Of a stretch of DNA of 64,000 bases, positions 25,587-33,483 are shown piece by piece. Made by a program: the position numbers and the translations under genes. The DNA is from Hymenobacter gelipurpurascens. GTDB lineage: Bacteria > Bacteroidota > Bacteroidia > Cytophagales > Hymenobacteraceae. The notes below the pieces were generated by a model. That model saw only the letters and a program-made list of their open reading frames with translations. It was not told the origin of the DNA and made no database searches. Location of the stretch: positions 1,612,001-1,676,000 of the forward strand of contig NZ_FYEW01000001.1 in assembly GCF_900187375.1 (NCBI RefSeq), given 5' to 3'. Each line of letters opens with the position of its first letter. Within the stretch, counting starts at the first letter, position 1.

Positions 25587-26633
25587 ATGAATCATTTTAC
25601 CAAACTAGCAGGGCTGGGCTTAGTTGCCACTCTGTTTCTTGCTTCGTGCGAAAAAGACGAAGATCGTGCAGTGATGCAGCCAGGCAGCGCACTTGCTGTA
25701 ACTGCCTCTACCAACACCGCTGTTCTTACCCAGGACAAAGCATCTACCAACGCCGTTACCTATACCTGGAGCCCCGTTGATTTCGGTTTTCAGGCGGCAG
25801 TGAAATACACGCTTCAGTTCGATAAGAAGGGTGGTCCTTTCACTACGCCTATCGAGTTTGAAGCTGGGAATGCTACTTCGCGTACCCTCACCGTATCTGA
25901 GCTAAACAGCGTATTAATTCGTTTGAAAGTAGCACCGGGCTCAACCGGAAACGTTGATGTACGAGTGAAAGCCAGCCCAGGTGGGGTTGCTGCACCCGTT
26001 ATATCTTCCGTTTCGACACTGACCGGTACGCCTTATTTAGTATTCATTCAGTATCCTTCTTTGTATGTACCTGGTAGCTACCAGGGCTGGGCACCAGATA
26101 AGGCTCCTTTCATTGCCTCGGTGAACAACAACAAGGTGTATGAAGGATATGTAAACTTTCCTACAGCAGATACAGAGTTCAAAATCACCAATGCTCCTTC
26201 ATGGGATAAGGGTGATTACGGAATGGATCCAAATGGTGCTCCCGGGTCGCTAGTTTCTAGCAACAGCCAGAACATTAAGGCTGCTAACCCTGGTTACTAC
26301 CGCCTGAACGTCGATCTGAACACGCTGAAGTATACGCTTACCAAAACTTCTTGGGCCGTAATTGGAGCTGCAACTCCAGGCGGCTGGGATGTAGAAACCC
26401 CGATGGTTTTCAACTCCGTGAAGCAGGTATGGACCGTAACGCTGCCACTAAAGGCCGATGAACTGAAGTTCCGTGCCAATAATGCTTGGGACATCGATAT
26501 GGGCGACAACGAGCCTGATGGCGCTCCTGATTATGGTGGAAAGAATATCAAAGTAGGTGCTGCTGGTACATATACCGTCACACTCGACTTGAGCAAAGGC
26601 GCTGGTAACTACAGCTACTCCATCGAGAAATAA
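25587..26633 (+). CDS. susE: SusE/SusF-type outer-membrane starch-binding lipoprotein
   Basis: A 348-aa lipoprotein (lipobox LFLASCEK). The N-terminal Ig-like domain is the SusE type (TNAVTYTWSPVDFG, KYTLQFDKKGG). Two carbohydrate-binding repeats follow: LYVPGSYQGWAPDKAPFIAS with EFKITNAPSWDKGDYGMD, and WAVIGAATPGGWDVETPM with ELKFRANNAWDIDMGDNEPDG. The aromatic residues in GSYQGW and GGWDVE are where starch is bound in SusE/SusF. It lies 91 nt after susD. The presence of SusE strengthens a starch/alpha-glucan assignment. A strong palindromic terminator (26651-26692) ends the operon. Confidence 0.9.
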   Translation: MNHFTKLAGLGLVATLFLASCEKDEDRAVMQPGSALAVTASTNTAVLTQDKASTNAVTYTWSPVDFGFQAAVKYTLQFDKKGGPFTTPIEFEAGNATSRTLTVSELNSVLIRLKVAPGSTGNVDVRVKASPGGVAAPVISSVSTLTGTPYLVFIQYPSLYVPGSYQGWAPDKAPFIASVNNNKVYEGYVNFPTADTEFKITNAPSWDKGDYGMDPNGAPGSLVSSNSQNIKAANPGYYRLNVDLNTLKYTLTKTSWAVIGAATPGGWDVETPMVFNSVKQVWTVTLPLKADELKFRANNAWDIDMGDNEPDGAPDYGGKNIKVGAAGTYTVTLDLSKGAGNYSYSIEK

Positions 26634-26650
26634 TCTTTCTCGATTGCTTA

Positions 26651-26692
26651 CCATACAAAAAGGGCCGTCATATGACGGCCCTTTTTGTATGG
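26651..26692 (+). terminator. Perfect 42-nt palindromic terminator after susE
   Basis: Arms 26651-26670 and 26673-26692 are perfect 20-bp complements with a self-complementary TA centre. The right half carries cccttttt. It lies 18 nt after susE and should stop transcription from either side. Confidence 0.85.
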
Positions 26693-26903
26693 TACCCTTC
26701 TGAACACTCGTTTGCTGAATGTGCTTACTAGTCTTCTACAACGCTCAAAAAAGTGAGCAGCTACTTTTAAGAATCTATTACCTGATTTTCTGCCGAAATT
26801 TTCTGTGTTTCGTTGAGGTTAACTACGAACTTTGCTTGTAGGCCATGTTACGTGGCCTAGCCTCAATATCGACTTCCCATTTCTTCTACCTTTCCGACTT
26901 AAT

Positions 26904-27761
26904 ATGATCCTTATTGCCGACGGTGGCTCGACCAAGAGCAGCTGGTGTCAGCTCGATGAAGCTGGTAACCGTGTGTATTTCAACACTGAGGGGTACAACC
27001 CTGACTTCATTACCACGGAAGGCATTGCCCAGTCCCTGGAGAAGAACCTGCCTGATACCCTTCCGCGGCAGAAAGTGACGGAAGTGTATTACTACGGGGC
27101 TGGCGTATCGTCGCCGAAGAAAGCCGAGGTAATTGCCAAAGCCATGCGCCAGATTTTTCCGCAGGCCGAAGTCGTTGTAGACCACGACCTGCTGGCCTCG
27201 GCGCGGGCCTTGCTGGGACGCAAGCCAGGTTTTGCAGCTATCCTTGGTACCGGCACCAACTCCTGCCTATACGACGGCAATAAAATCACGTATAACGTGG
27301 ATTCGCTGGGCTACTTCCTCGGTGATGAGGGCAGTGGCTCTTTCATCGGCAAGCGCCTGCTGCGCGATTATCTGCGCGGATTGCTGCCTGATGGCCTACA
27401 GGAAATTTTCAAGGAAGAGTTCAACCTCACCCGCGAAGACATTCTGGACAAGCTCTACAACCAGCCTCTCCCAAACCGCTTCCTGGCTAGCTTCGCCAAG
27501 TTCACTTACGACCACAACAACATCAGCTACTGCCGCGAGATTGTGCTGCAGGGGTTCGAGACGTTCTTCGCGAACATTGTGCGGCACTACCCTAACTACC
27601 AGGATTACACGTTCAACTGCATCGGCTCGGTAGGCTACAACTTCCGCGATGCCTTGTCGCAGGTGGCCAAAGACCACGGCATGGAAGTCGGCAAAATCAT
27701 CCGCTCCCCTATCGATGATCTGGTGGCCTTCCACGAGGAAGAGCTAGCTAAATCGAAATAA
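26904..27761 (+). CDS. BadF/BadG-type sugar kinase (N-acetylglucosamine kinase family)
   Basis: A 285-aa ASKHA-fold kinase. The ATG at 26904 gives MILIADGGSTKSSWC, the phosphate-1 loop; the longer in-frame ORF from 26832 adds a non-conserved extension and is rejected. Other landmarks are AAILGTGTNSCLYDG, LGYFLGDEGSGSFIGKRLL and GSVGYNFRDAL. The family phosphorylates amino sugars or glucose with ATP. Its place between the susCDE operon and the amylase makes a role in phosphorylating imported sugar attractive, but it has its own upstream region (after a strong terminator), so this is inference. A shared hairpin follows. Confidence 0.85.
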   Translation: MILIADGGSTKSSWCQLDEAGNRVYFNTEGYNPDFITTEGIAQSLEKNLPDTLPRQKVTEVYYYGAGVSSPKKAEVIAKAMRQIFPQAEVVVDHDLLASARALLGRKPGFAAILGTGTNSCLYDGNKITYNVDSLGYFLGDEGSGSFIGKRLLRDYLRGLLPDGLQEIFKEEFNLTREDILDKLYNQPLPNRFLASFAKFTYDHNNISYCREIVLQGFETFFANIVRHYPNYQDYTFNCIGSVGYNFRDALSQVAKDHGMEVGKIIRSPIDDLVAFHEEELAKSK

Positions 27762-27778
27762 CGATAGCACCTCCAACG

Positions 27779-27812
27779 AAAAAGCCCGCTCTCTTAGGAG
27801 AGCGGGCTTTTT
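27779..27812. terminator. Bidirectional terminator between kinase and amylase genes
   Basis: Perfect 15-bp arms 27779-27793 and 27798-27812 with a 4-nt loop, A-rich on the left and T-rich on the right, so it can end both the kinase gene (plus) and the convergent amylase gene (minus). Confidence 0.85.
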
Positions 27813-27860
27813 TAGTGGCATAGGCTAGTAGCCGGCGTGGCCGGCTTTTGCCAGACAGGC

Positions 27861-30809
27861 CTAGTGGTGCACTACCAACCGAACGGTTTGCTGCTGAGCG
27901 CCTGCGTTCAGGCGCACCAGATACACGCCGTTGGCCAGGTTTTGCACAGGGAGTTGCAGCTCCCGGGTGCCGGCCGGCTGGCGAGTAGAAGTGGTAACGG
28001 TATGCACCGTGGCACCCAACAGGTTCGTGACGGTTACGCTTACCGGCGCCGACTGGCCTAGCTCGTAGCGCAGTGTAGCGGTAGAGCTGGCAGGGTTCGG
28101 CAGGGCCACCAGTTGCAGAGCAGCCGCATCCTTTTGGCGCTTGGTAGCCAGAACGGTACCAGCGGGCACCGCAATCTTGCGTGAGGTGTACACCGTGTAC
28201 TGGCCGGGAGCCAACGTGAGTGGCGCCGCCTTATCGGTTACCGTAAGTGTTTCGCCGTTGAGGTAGTTGTACCACGTACCGGCTGACTGGAAGTTCGGTA
28301 CCACAGTAGCTGTCTTCACATCAAAGTTTCCGACGATAGTTACCTGTAGGCCAGGGTCCGAAGAGCTAGCATCACGCTCCGAGAGGTGCATGGTTTTTAC
28401 GGCCCCGTTGAGGTCTTGCGTAAAGCTGGCGGGATTCTCAAACGCTGGCTCCTGCACCTTCAGGGCAATCAGGCTGCGGTATACATCGTACAGGTGGCGA
28501 CGGTTGGCATCCTTGTAGTAATCCCACAGCGCTGGCTTGTTGCTGAGTTTGCAGCTTTGGTCTTTGCCATACTGCTCCGGCGTGCCGTCGTCATTAGGTA
28601 TGGATCCATCCGTGCACATGAAGATGGATTTATCGTAGCCTACTTCGCCAAACTGCCAGATCATGCGGGGGCCGGGCACCGTGAAGAAGAAGGCACCAGC
28701 TGCCTCCTGACGGGCCAAGGCCGTGTTCAGCTCTTTCACTGAATAAGTACCGGAGCTGTTGCCGAAACGCAGGTTCTTGTACATCAGGCGCTGCTCATCA
28801 TGGCTTTCCATGTAGGTTACCAAGTTAGGCGCGTTCCAGCCACGGCCGCCTTGTGCCGTGTTGCCATAATAACCATAGCTGAAGTTGGACTTGCCATTTT
28901 CATGGTAGCCCATTGTCGCTTCGTTGTAGTTGTCAGTCGCCTTGCCCCATAGCATCAGGCCATAGTCAGCCAGTGTCTTGCCTTCCGCGTTGGCGGCAAA
29001 GGACTCCAGAATCGGGTAAGACGTCGCGTCTACGCTGATCTGGTAGTCGTAATAATCCTTCCAGATTTCTACCCGCGACTGGTCATACACGGCATCATAG
29101 GTAGCTTCCGTTTTCTGCACCTGGCTGAATCCTCCGGCCAAGTCATAGCGGTAGCCATCAATGTGGTACTCCGTCAGCCAATGCTTGATTACCTGCTTGG
29201 TGAAATACTTGGTGAAAGCACTTTCGTGGTTGAAGTCGTAGCCTACGTTGTAGGGGTGCTTGGCAGTGGTATTGAACCAAGGGCTTGTCGAAGACGGATT
29301 GCCATTTTCGAAGTACATCTGCACCATGGGGCTCTGGCCGAAAGAGTGGTTGAGCACCATATCCAATACTACCGCAATACCGCGCTTGTGGGCTTCATCT
29401 ACCAGCTTTTTCAGGTCGTTCTTGGTGCCGTAGTATTTATCGGGAGCGAAGAAGAACGAGGGGTTGTAGCCCCAGCTTTCATTGCCTTCAAACTCATTCA
29501 CGGGCATCAGCTCCAGCACGTTCACGCCCAGGCGCTTGATGTAGTCGAGCGAGTCCGTTACGGTCTTGTAATCGTGGCGAGCTACGAAGTCGCGCACCAG
29601 CAACTCGTAGATAATCATATCCGTGCGCTTCGGACGGGCAAAGTTGGTTACCTGCCAGGCATAGTCGGAGGCGTTGCTTTGCAGCACCGAAACAATACCA
29701 TTGGTTTTGCCGGTGGGGTAAGCCTTCAGATTTGGGTACGTAACGGCCGGAATGTACTGGTCGTTGTTGGGGTCGAGAACCTTTTCCGAATACGGATCCG
29801 CCACGCGTAGGCCACCATCCACCAGAAACTGATAAGCATATTCCTGACCAGCCGTTAGGCCGTCAATCTGCACCCACCAACGCCCATCTACTGTGTTGTC
29901 GGCTGCATCACCAGCTGCGTTTGGCGTGCGCTTCATATAGGAAGCTTCATTGGCCGTCCAGTTGTTGAATTCCCCGATAACGTGCACGAACTGCTTGTTG
30001 GGGGCCGTCAGGCTGATGATGGCCGACGTACCTCCGTTGAGATATGTAACGCCATCTTTCTTGGCGCCGGCAGGCAAGGCAGCCAGCGTTATCGCCGAGC
30101 GGGACTGCACTACTACTTCCGTAGCTTCCGTAGCAGTGCCTTTGGTGGCCGTGAGGCGCAGCGTGTTATTGCCAGCCTGCGTCAGAGTTACGTTGGCCGT
30201 AATGCTGGTGGCGTTGGCTTGCTCCGCTACTTTCGTTCCGTTCAGAAATAGGGCTAAGTCGGAGGCTACAGCCGAGGAGCCACTTACGGGCGTGGGGGTA
30301 TTCAGGGCAAACAGGAACGGGCCTATGCCAGCCGGATTGGTGAAGCGCAGATCGAACGTGTTTTGGGCTACCGATACCAGGATATCGGAGTTACCGTCGC
30401 CTTTTCCTTCCGGTTTGCCGCCATCACCCCGGAACACCATGGCCAGCTTACGGATAACTTCCGCACTCGTGAGGCCGGGGTAGTACGTGCGTGGGACGAA
30501 AGTGATGCTGTACTTATTGTTGCCCAGCGACGTCATTTTCTCGGCAGCCGAGGGAGATGAAAAGCTGGTGCCTTTCACGTGCTTCCAGTCGCTGTCGGAA
30601 GTGCTCTGGTTAGTGATAACACCCGTCCAGATGTACACATTGCCGGTATACCCCACTAATGCCTTGTTGCCCTGATTGGCATCATACGTTAGTGTAACCT
30701 CATCAGTGTCTTTAAAGATGGCGGGCTGAGTGGTTACTACCTGGGCCTGCAGAAGGGGCATTCCGGCCAGGAAAGCCACCAGACCTAGTAATAGTCGAAG
30801 TGTTTTCAT
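27861..30809 (-). CDS. T9SS-secreted GH13 alpha-amylase-family enzyme
   Basis: A 982-aa protein starting at ATG 30809 (signal peptide MKTLRLLLGLVAFLAGMPLLQ); a longer in-frame ORF to 30872 is rejected. Two N-terminal beta domains precede a CBM48/E-set module (FVHVIGEFNNWTANEASYMK, GRWWVQIDGL). The GH13 barrel shows VVLDMVLNHS (region I), GYRYDLAGGF (II, nucleophile Asp), PILESFA (III, acid/base Glu) and MESHDEQRL (IV). A C-terminal beta domain and a T9SS sorting domain (LATKRQKDAA, then PNPASSTATLRYELG and GVYLVRLNAG) follow. It should be displayed on the cell surface to cut alpha-1,4 or alpha-1,6 glucan and feed the SusCDE importer. Exact specificity (amylase versus pullulanase) is not decided. 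Confidence 0.93.
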   Translation of the reverse strand: MKTLRLLLGLVAFLAGMPLLQAQVVTTQPAIFKDTDEVTLTYDANQGNKALVGYTGNVYIWTGVITNQSTSDSDWKHVKGTSFSSPSAAEKMTSLGNNKYSITFVPRTYYPGLTSAEVIRKLAMVFRGDGGKPEGKGDGNSDILVSVAQNTFDLRFTNPAGIGPFLFALNTPTPVSGSSAVASDLALFLNGTKVAEQANATSITANVTLTQAGNNTLRLTATKGTATEATEVVVQSRSAITLAALPAGAKKDGVTYLNGGTSAIISLTAPNKQFVHVIGEFNNWTANEASYMKRTPNAAGDAADNTVDGRWWVQIDGLTAGQEYAYQFLVDGGLRVADPYSEKVLDPNNDQYIPAVTYPNLKAYPTGKTNGIVSVLQSNASDYAWQVTNFARPKRTDMIIYELLVRDFVARHDYKTVTDSLDYIKRLGVNVLELMPVNEFEGNESWGYNPSFFFAPDKYYGTKNDLKKLVDEAHKRGIAVVLDMVLNHSFGQSPMVQMYFENGNPSSTSPWFNTTAKHPYNVGYDFNHESAFTKYFTKQVIKHWLTEYHIDGYRYDLAGGFSQVQKTEATYDAVYDQSRVEIWKDYYDYQISVDATSYPILESFAANAEGKTLADYGLMLWGKATDNYNEATMGYHENGKSNFSYGYYGNTAQGGRGWNAPNLVTYMESHDEQRLMYKNLRFGNSSGTYSVKELNTALARQEAAGAFFFTVPGPRMIWQFGEVGYDKSIFMCTDGSIPNDDGTPEQYGKDQSCKLSNKPALWDYYKDANRRHLYDVYRSLIALKVQEPAFENPASFTQDLNGAVKTMHLSERDASSSDPGLQVTIVGNFDVKTATVVPNFQSAGTWYNYLNGETLTVTDKAAPLTLAPGQYTVYTSRKIAVPAGTVLATKRQKDAAALQLVALPNPASSTATLRYELGQSAPVSVTVTNLLGATVHTVTTSTRQPAGTRELQLPVQNLANGVYLVRLNAGAQQQTVRLVVHH

Positions 30810-30961
30810 GAAAAAGAGTTGGGTTGGGAATTTTGAATACGAGGGAATAAGTGATGCTCTATTAACTTCCAAGTAGATGAGTGAGGAGTCACATAGTGCA
30901 AGAGGGCATTAAAGATACAGCGACTAGGCCTCTCTAACCAAGCCTACTAGGCCTTTTATCG

Positions 30962-30969
30962 TAGCTTTG
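30962..30969 (+). promoter_or_regulatory. Promoter -7 element of the DUF2279-type gene
   Basis: TAGCTTTG matches TANNTTTG, with the ATG at 31007, giving a leader of about 30 nt. No clear -33 box. Confidence 0.45.
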
Positions 30970-31006
30970 ACGCAGTTACTTTACCCCAAGCCTGCTGCCA
31001 CTGCTC

Positions 31007-31987
31007 ATGTCGTTTTTTCCTGCATTTTTCCCGTCTACCAAACGTGTGAGCCGGCAATGGCTGCTGGCACTTCTGGTGGGCCTGGCGGGAAGCGCAACCG
31101 CGCAAGTCCCAACTCGGGCGGCGGCAGTGGCATCAGGAGTCGTGGCCGATACCGTAACTGCTACCGCTCCTACCTCTAGCCTGCTCAACCGGCGCCTGCC
31201 GGTGTTGGCGGGGGGGCTGGTACTCTCCTACTCGGGCACCATGTACTTGCTTGGCCAGGGCTGGTACACCGGCGAGCAGTCGAAGTTCCACTGGTTCAAT
31301 GATTTGCCCGAGTGGAAGCAAATGGACAAGGCTGGCCATTTCTGGGGGGCCTTCCACGAAAGCCGGGGCGCGGTAGATATGCTGCGCTGGGCCGGCGTGC
31401 CCGACCGAAAAGCCATCTGGTACGGCGGTTTCGTGGGATTTCTGCTGCAAAGCCCCATTGAGCTGCTCGATGGCCGCGACCCGCAGTACGGTGCTTCCGC
31501 TACCGATCTGGCCGCCAACTTCCTGGGCTCCGTAGGCCTCATCGGGCAGCAGCTGGCCTGGAATGAGGTGCGCATCATGCCCAAATACTCTTTTCATACC
31601 ACGCGCTACGCGCCGCTACGGCCCAACGTGCTGGGCAAGAGCCTCGGCGAGCAATACCTGAAAGACTACAACGGCCAGACCTACTGGCTATGCGCCGATG
31701 TGGGTGCCTGGCTGCCCGCCTCCAGCCACTGGCCGCGCTGGCTTCAGCCGGCCGTAGGCTATGGCGCTCAGCAAATGGTATATAATGACCAAGACGCCAA
31801 CGCAGCCCTGGGCCTACGCCCTTACCGCCAGTATTACCTCAGCCTCGACGTAGACCTGCGCAAAATCCCGACGCGCAGTAAGCTCCTGAAGCGCGTATTT
31901 TATGTGGCCAGCATTTTCCATCTGCCCGCGCCCGCGCTGGAGTGGAATGCCCGGCGCGGCCTAGTGGCACACGGGCTATATTATTGA
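31007..31987 (+). CDS. DUF2279-type secreted/outer-membrane protein
   Basis: A 326-aa protein with an N-terminal signal (VSRQWLLALLVGLAGSATAQ). Typical segments are WFNDLPEWKQMDKAGHFWGAF, a possible active-site-like DKxGHxxGA block seen in YfiM-like proteins, IWYGGFVGFLLQSPIELLDG and a terminal LKRVFYVASIFHLPAPALE. I recall this arrangement as a DUF2279 family member; the function is unknown. It stands alone, divergent from the amylase gene. Confidence 0.75.
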   Translation: MSFFPAFFPSTKRVSRQWLLALLVGLAGSATAQVPTRAAAVASGVVADTVTATAPTSSLLNRRLPVLAGGLVLSYSGTMYLLGQGWYTGEQSKFHWFNDLPEWKQMDKAGHFWGAFHESRGAVDMLRWAGVPDRKAIWYGGFVGFLLQSPIELLDGRDPQYGASATDLAANFLGSVGLIGQQLAWNEVRIMPKYSFHTTRYAPLRPNVLGKSLGEQYLKDYNGQTYWLCADVGAWLPASSHWPRWLQPAVGYGAQQMVYNDQDANAALGLRPYRQYYLSLDVDLRKIPTRSKLLKRVFYVASIFHLPAPALEWNARRGLVAHGLYY

Positions 31988-32147
31988 GCCGCCGAAGTGG
32001 CCTAGGCTTATCTGAGTGCGTATAGCAATCAATTCAAGCCAAAGGCCTGACCTTTGGTTACTCTTCGCGACTTTTGTTTGTTAAGAGAATCCCGGTTTCT
32101 AGCCAGCAACTGGCCTAGAGAGAACATTCAGCGTTAATCTGCAATAC

Positions 32148-33260
32148 ATGAACATAGGAGATAGAGTGCGCCTGCTGACAGGCCGCGAAGAAGGCATCGT
32201 TACGCGCCTGCTCGACAACGACCTAGTAGAGGTAGCCATTGATAACGACTTCACCATTCCGGTGTTGCGCCGCGAGGTGGTGGTAGTAGCCGCCGAAGAA
32301 ACCAAGGCCTTCGGGCAGAGTGCGGCAGCCATTGCTTCTGAGAAAAAAGCCGCGTCTATCGGAGCCGCCCAGGCAGCCCGTGCGGCCGGCGCTACCCCAG
32401 CCGCCGCTGCGGCCGCGCCCAAGAAATCGGAAGGCCCCGCCGGGCTGCCCGCTGCCAAGGATGTACCGCCGCCCGTACAGAAAGGCGTGTACCTGGCTCT
32501 CACGCACCAGTCGCCGGAGCTGCTGGCGTTGCAGCTCGTCAACCACACCGACCGCGACGTGCTCTACACCTTTGGGGAAGAGCGTGTAGGCCAGTACCGT
32601 GGGCTGGGTTCCGACAAGCTCGCGGCCAAGTCGGTGAGCAAGCCGCTAGGCCACTGGCACCTCAAGGATTTTGACCAGTGGGCGGCGCCGGTTGTGCAGC
32701 TACTGCCCTTCCAGACGAACGGCACTACGGCGTTTGAGCTGATTACTAAACGGATTCAGTTCAAGGCCGCCAGCTTCTACACCAGCCGCCAGCCCAACGT
32801 GCCGGTGCTGCAGCGAGAGGCCTACCTCTTCCAACTCGATGAAAAGCCTGCTGCCCCGGTTGCTATTGCGCCTGAGAAATTAGCCGAAACACTGAAAGCC
32901 CAGCTCACCGGCAACGCCCCCGCCAAACCTGCCGCCGTAGCGCCCGCACCTGAGCCAGCCAAAGCCATTGTGGCGCCTCCGCATGAGGTAGACCTACACC
33001 TGGAAGCTCTCATGCCGGAAGGCGCCGAAGGCCTCAGTAATACCGCCATTCTGAAGCTCCAGCTCGAAGCTTTCGAGGACACGCTGAGCCGCGCCCTGGC
33101 CACCAACATGCACGAAATCGTGTTTATCCACGGCTCCGGCAACGGCACCCTGCGCAAAGAGCTGCACAAGCTCCTGAGCCGCAACCGCGACATCAAGTTC
33201 TTCGAGGATTCGAAGAAGGAGAAGTTTGGCTACGGTGCTACGCTGGTGCGGCTGAAATAG
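32148..33260 (+). CDS. Smr-domain protein with N-terminal DUF2027
   Basis: A 370-aa protein. The N-terminal small beta domain (MNIGDRVRLLTGREEGIVTR, DLVEVAIDNDFTIPV) is followed by an Ala/Pro-rich linker (about residues 60-110), a middle domain, a second Pro/Ala linker and a C-terminal Smr domain (EVDLHLEAL near residue 285, EIVFIHGSGNGTLRKELHKL, FGYGATLVRLK). Smr domains are nickase or RNA-cleaving modules in MutS2 and related proteins; HGxGxG is intact. The DUF2027-Smr fusion is frequent in Bacteroidota and its job is not established. It precedes a REP-like pair. Confidence 0.85.
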   Translation: MNIGDRVRLLTGREEGIVTRLLDNDLVEVAIDNDFTIPVLRREVVVVAAEETKAFGQSAAAIASEKKAASIGAAQAARAAGATPAAAAAAPKKSEGPAGLPAAKDVPPPVQKGVYLALTHQSPELLALQLVNHTDRDVLYTFGEERVGQYRGLGSDKLAAKSVSKPLGHWHLKDFDQWAAPVVQLLPFQTNGTTAFELITKRIQFKAASFYTSRQPNVPVLQREAYLFQLDEKPAAPVAIAPEKLAETLKAQLTGNAPAKPAAVAPAPEPAKAIVAPPHEVDLHLEALMPEGAEGLSNTAILKLQLEAFEDTLSRALATNMHEIVFIHGSGNGTLRKELHKLLSRNRDIKFFEDSKKEKFGYGATLVRLK

Positions 33261-33280
33261 GAGAAGCCTAATACCCAAGT

Positions 33281-33381
33281 ACGTCATCCTGAGCAGAGCG
33301 AAGGATCTTATCACTTATAAACGAGAGCCCTAGCGCCCCGTGCTAATGTGACAAGATCCTTCGCCCTGCTCAGGATGACGT
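33281..33381. repeat. REP-like intergenic inverted pair 2
   Basis: Arms of 29 bp (33281-33309 and 33353-33381) complementary except one position, with a 43-nt spacer. Each arm also contains the inner stem ATCCT...AGGAT, in place of ATGCT...AGCAT of pair 1 at 3307-3395: a compensated base change. Together they define a repeat family of the type gtcatNctgagc...cgaagNatct. Confidence 0.8.
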
Positions 33382-33483
33382 GTTTTTGCGTTAGGCCACA
33401 CTTGCTACAGGTTATCTCGACATGTAGCTACGCAACCGTGCGGCGGCATCTGGTTACTTTGCGGCTGAAACCTTTTCCGCCGC

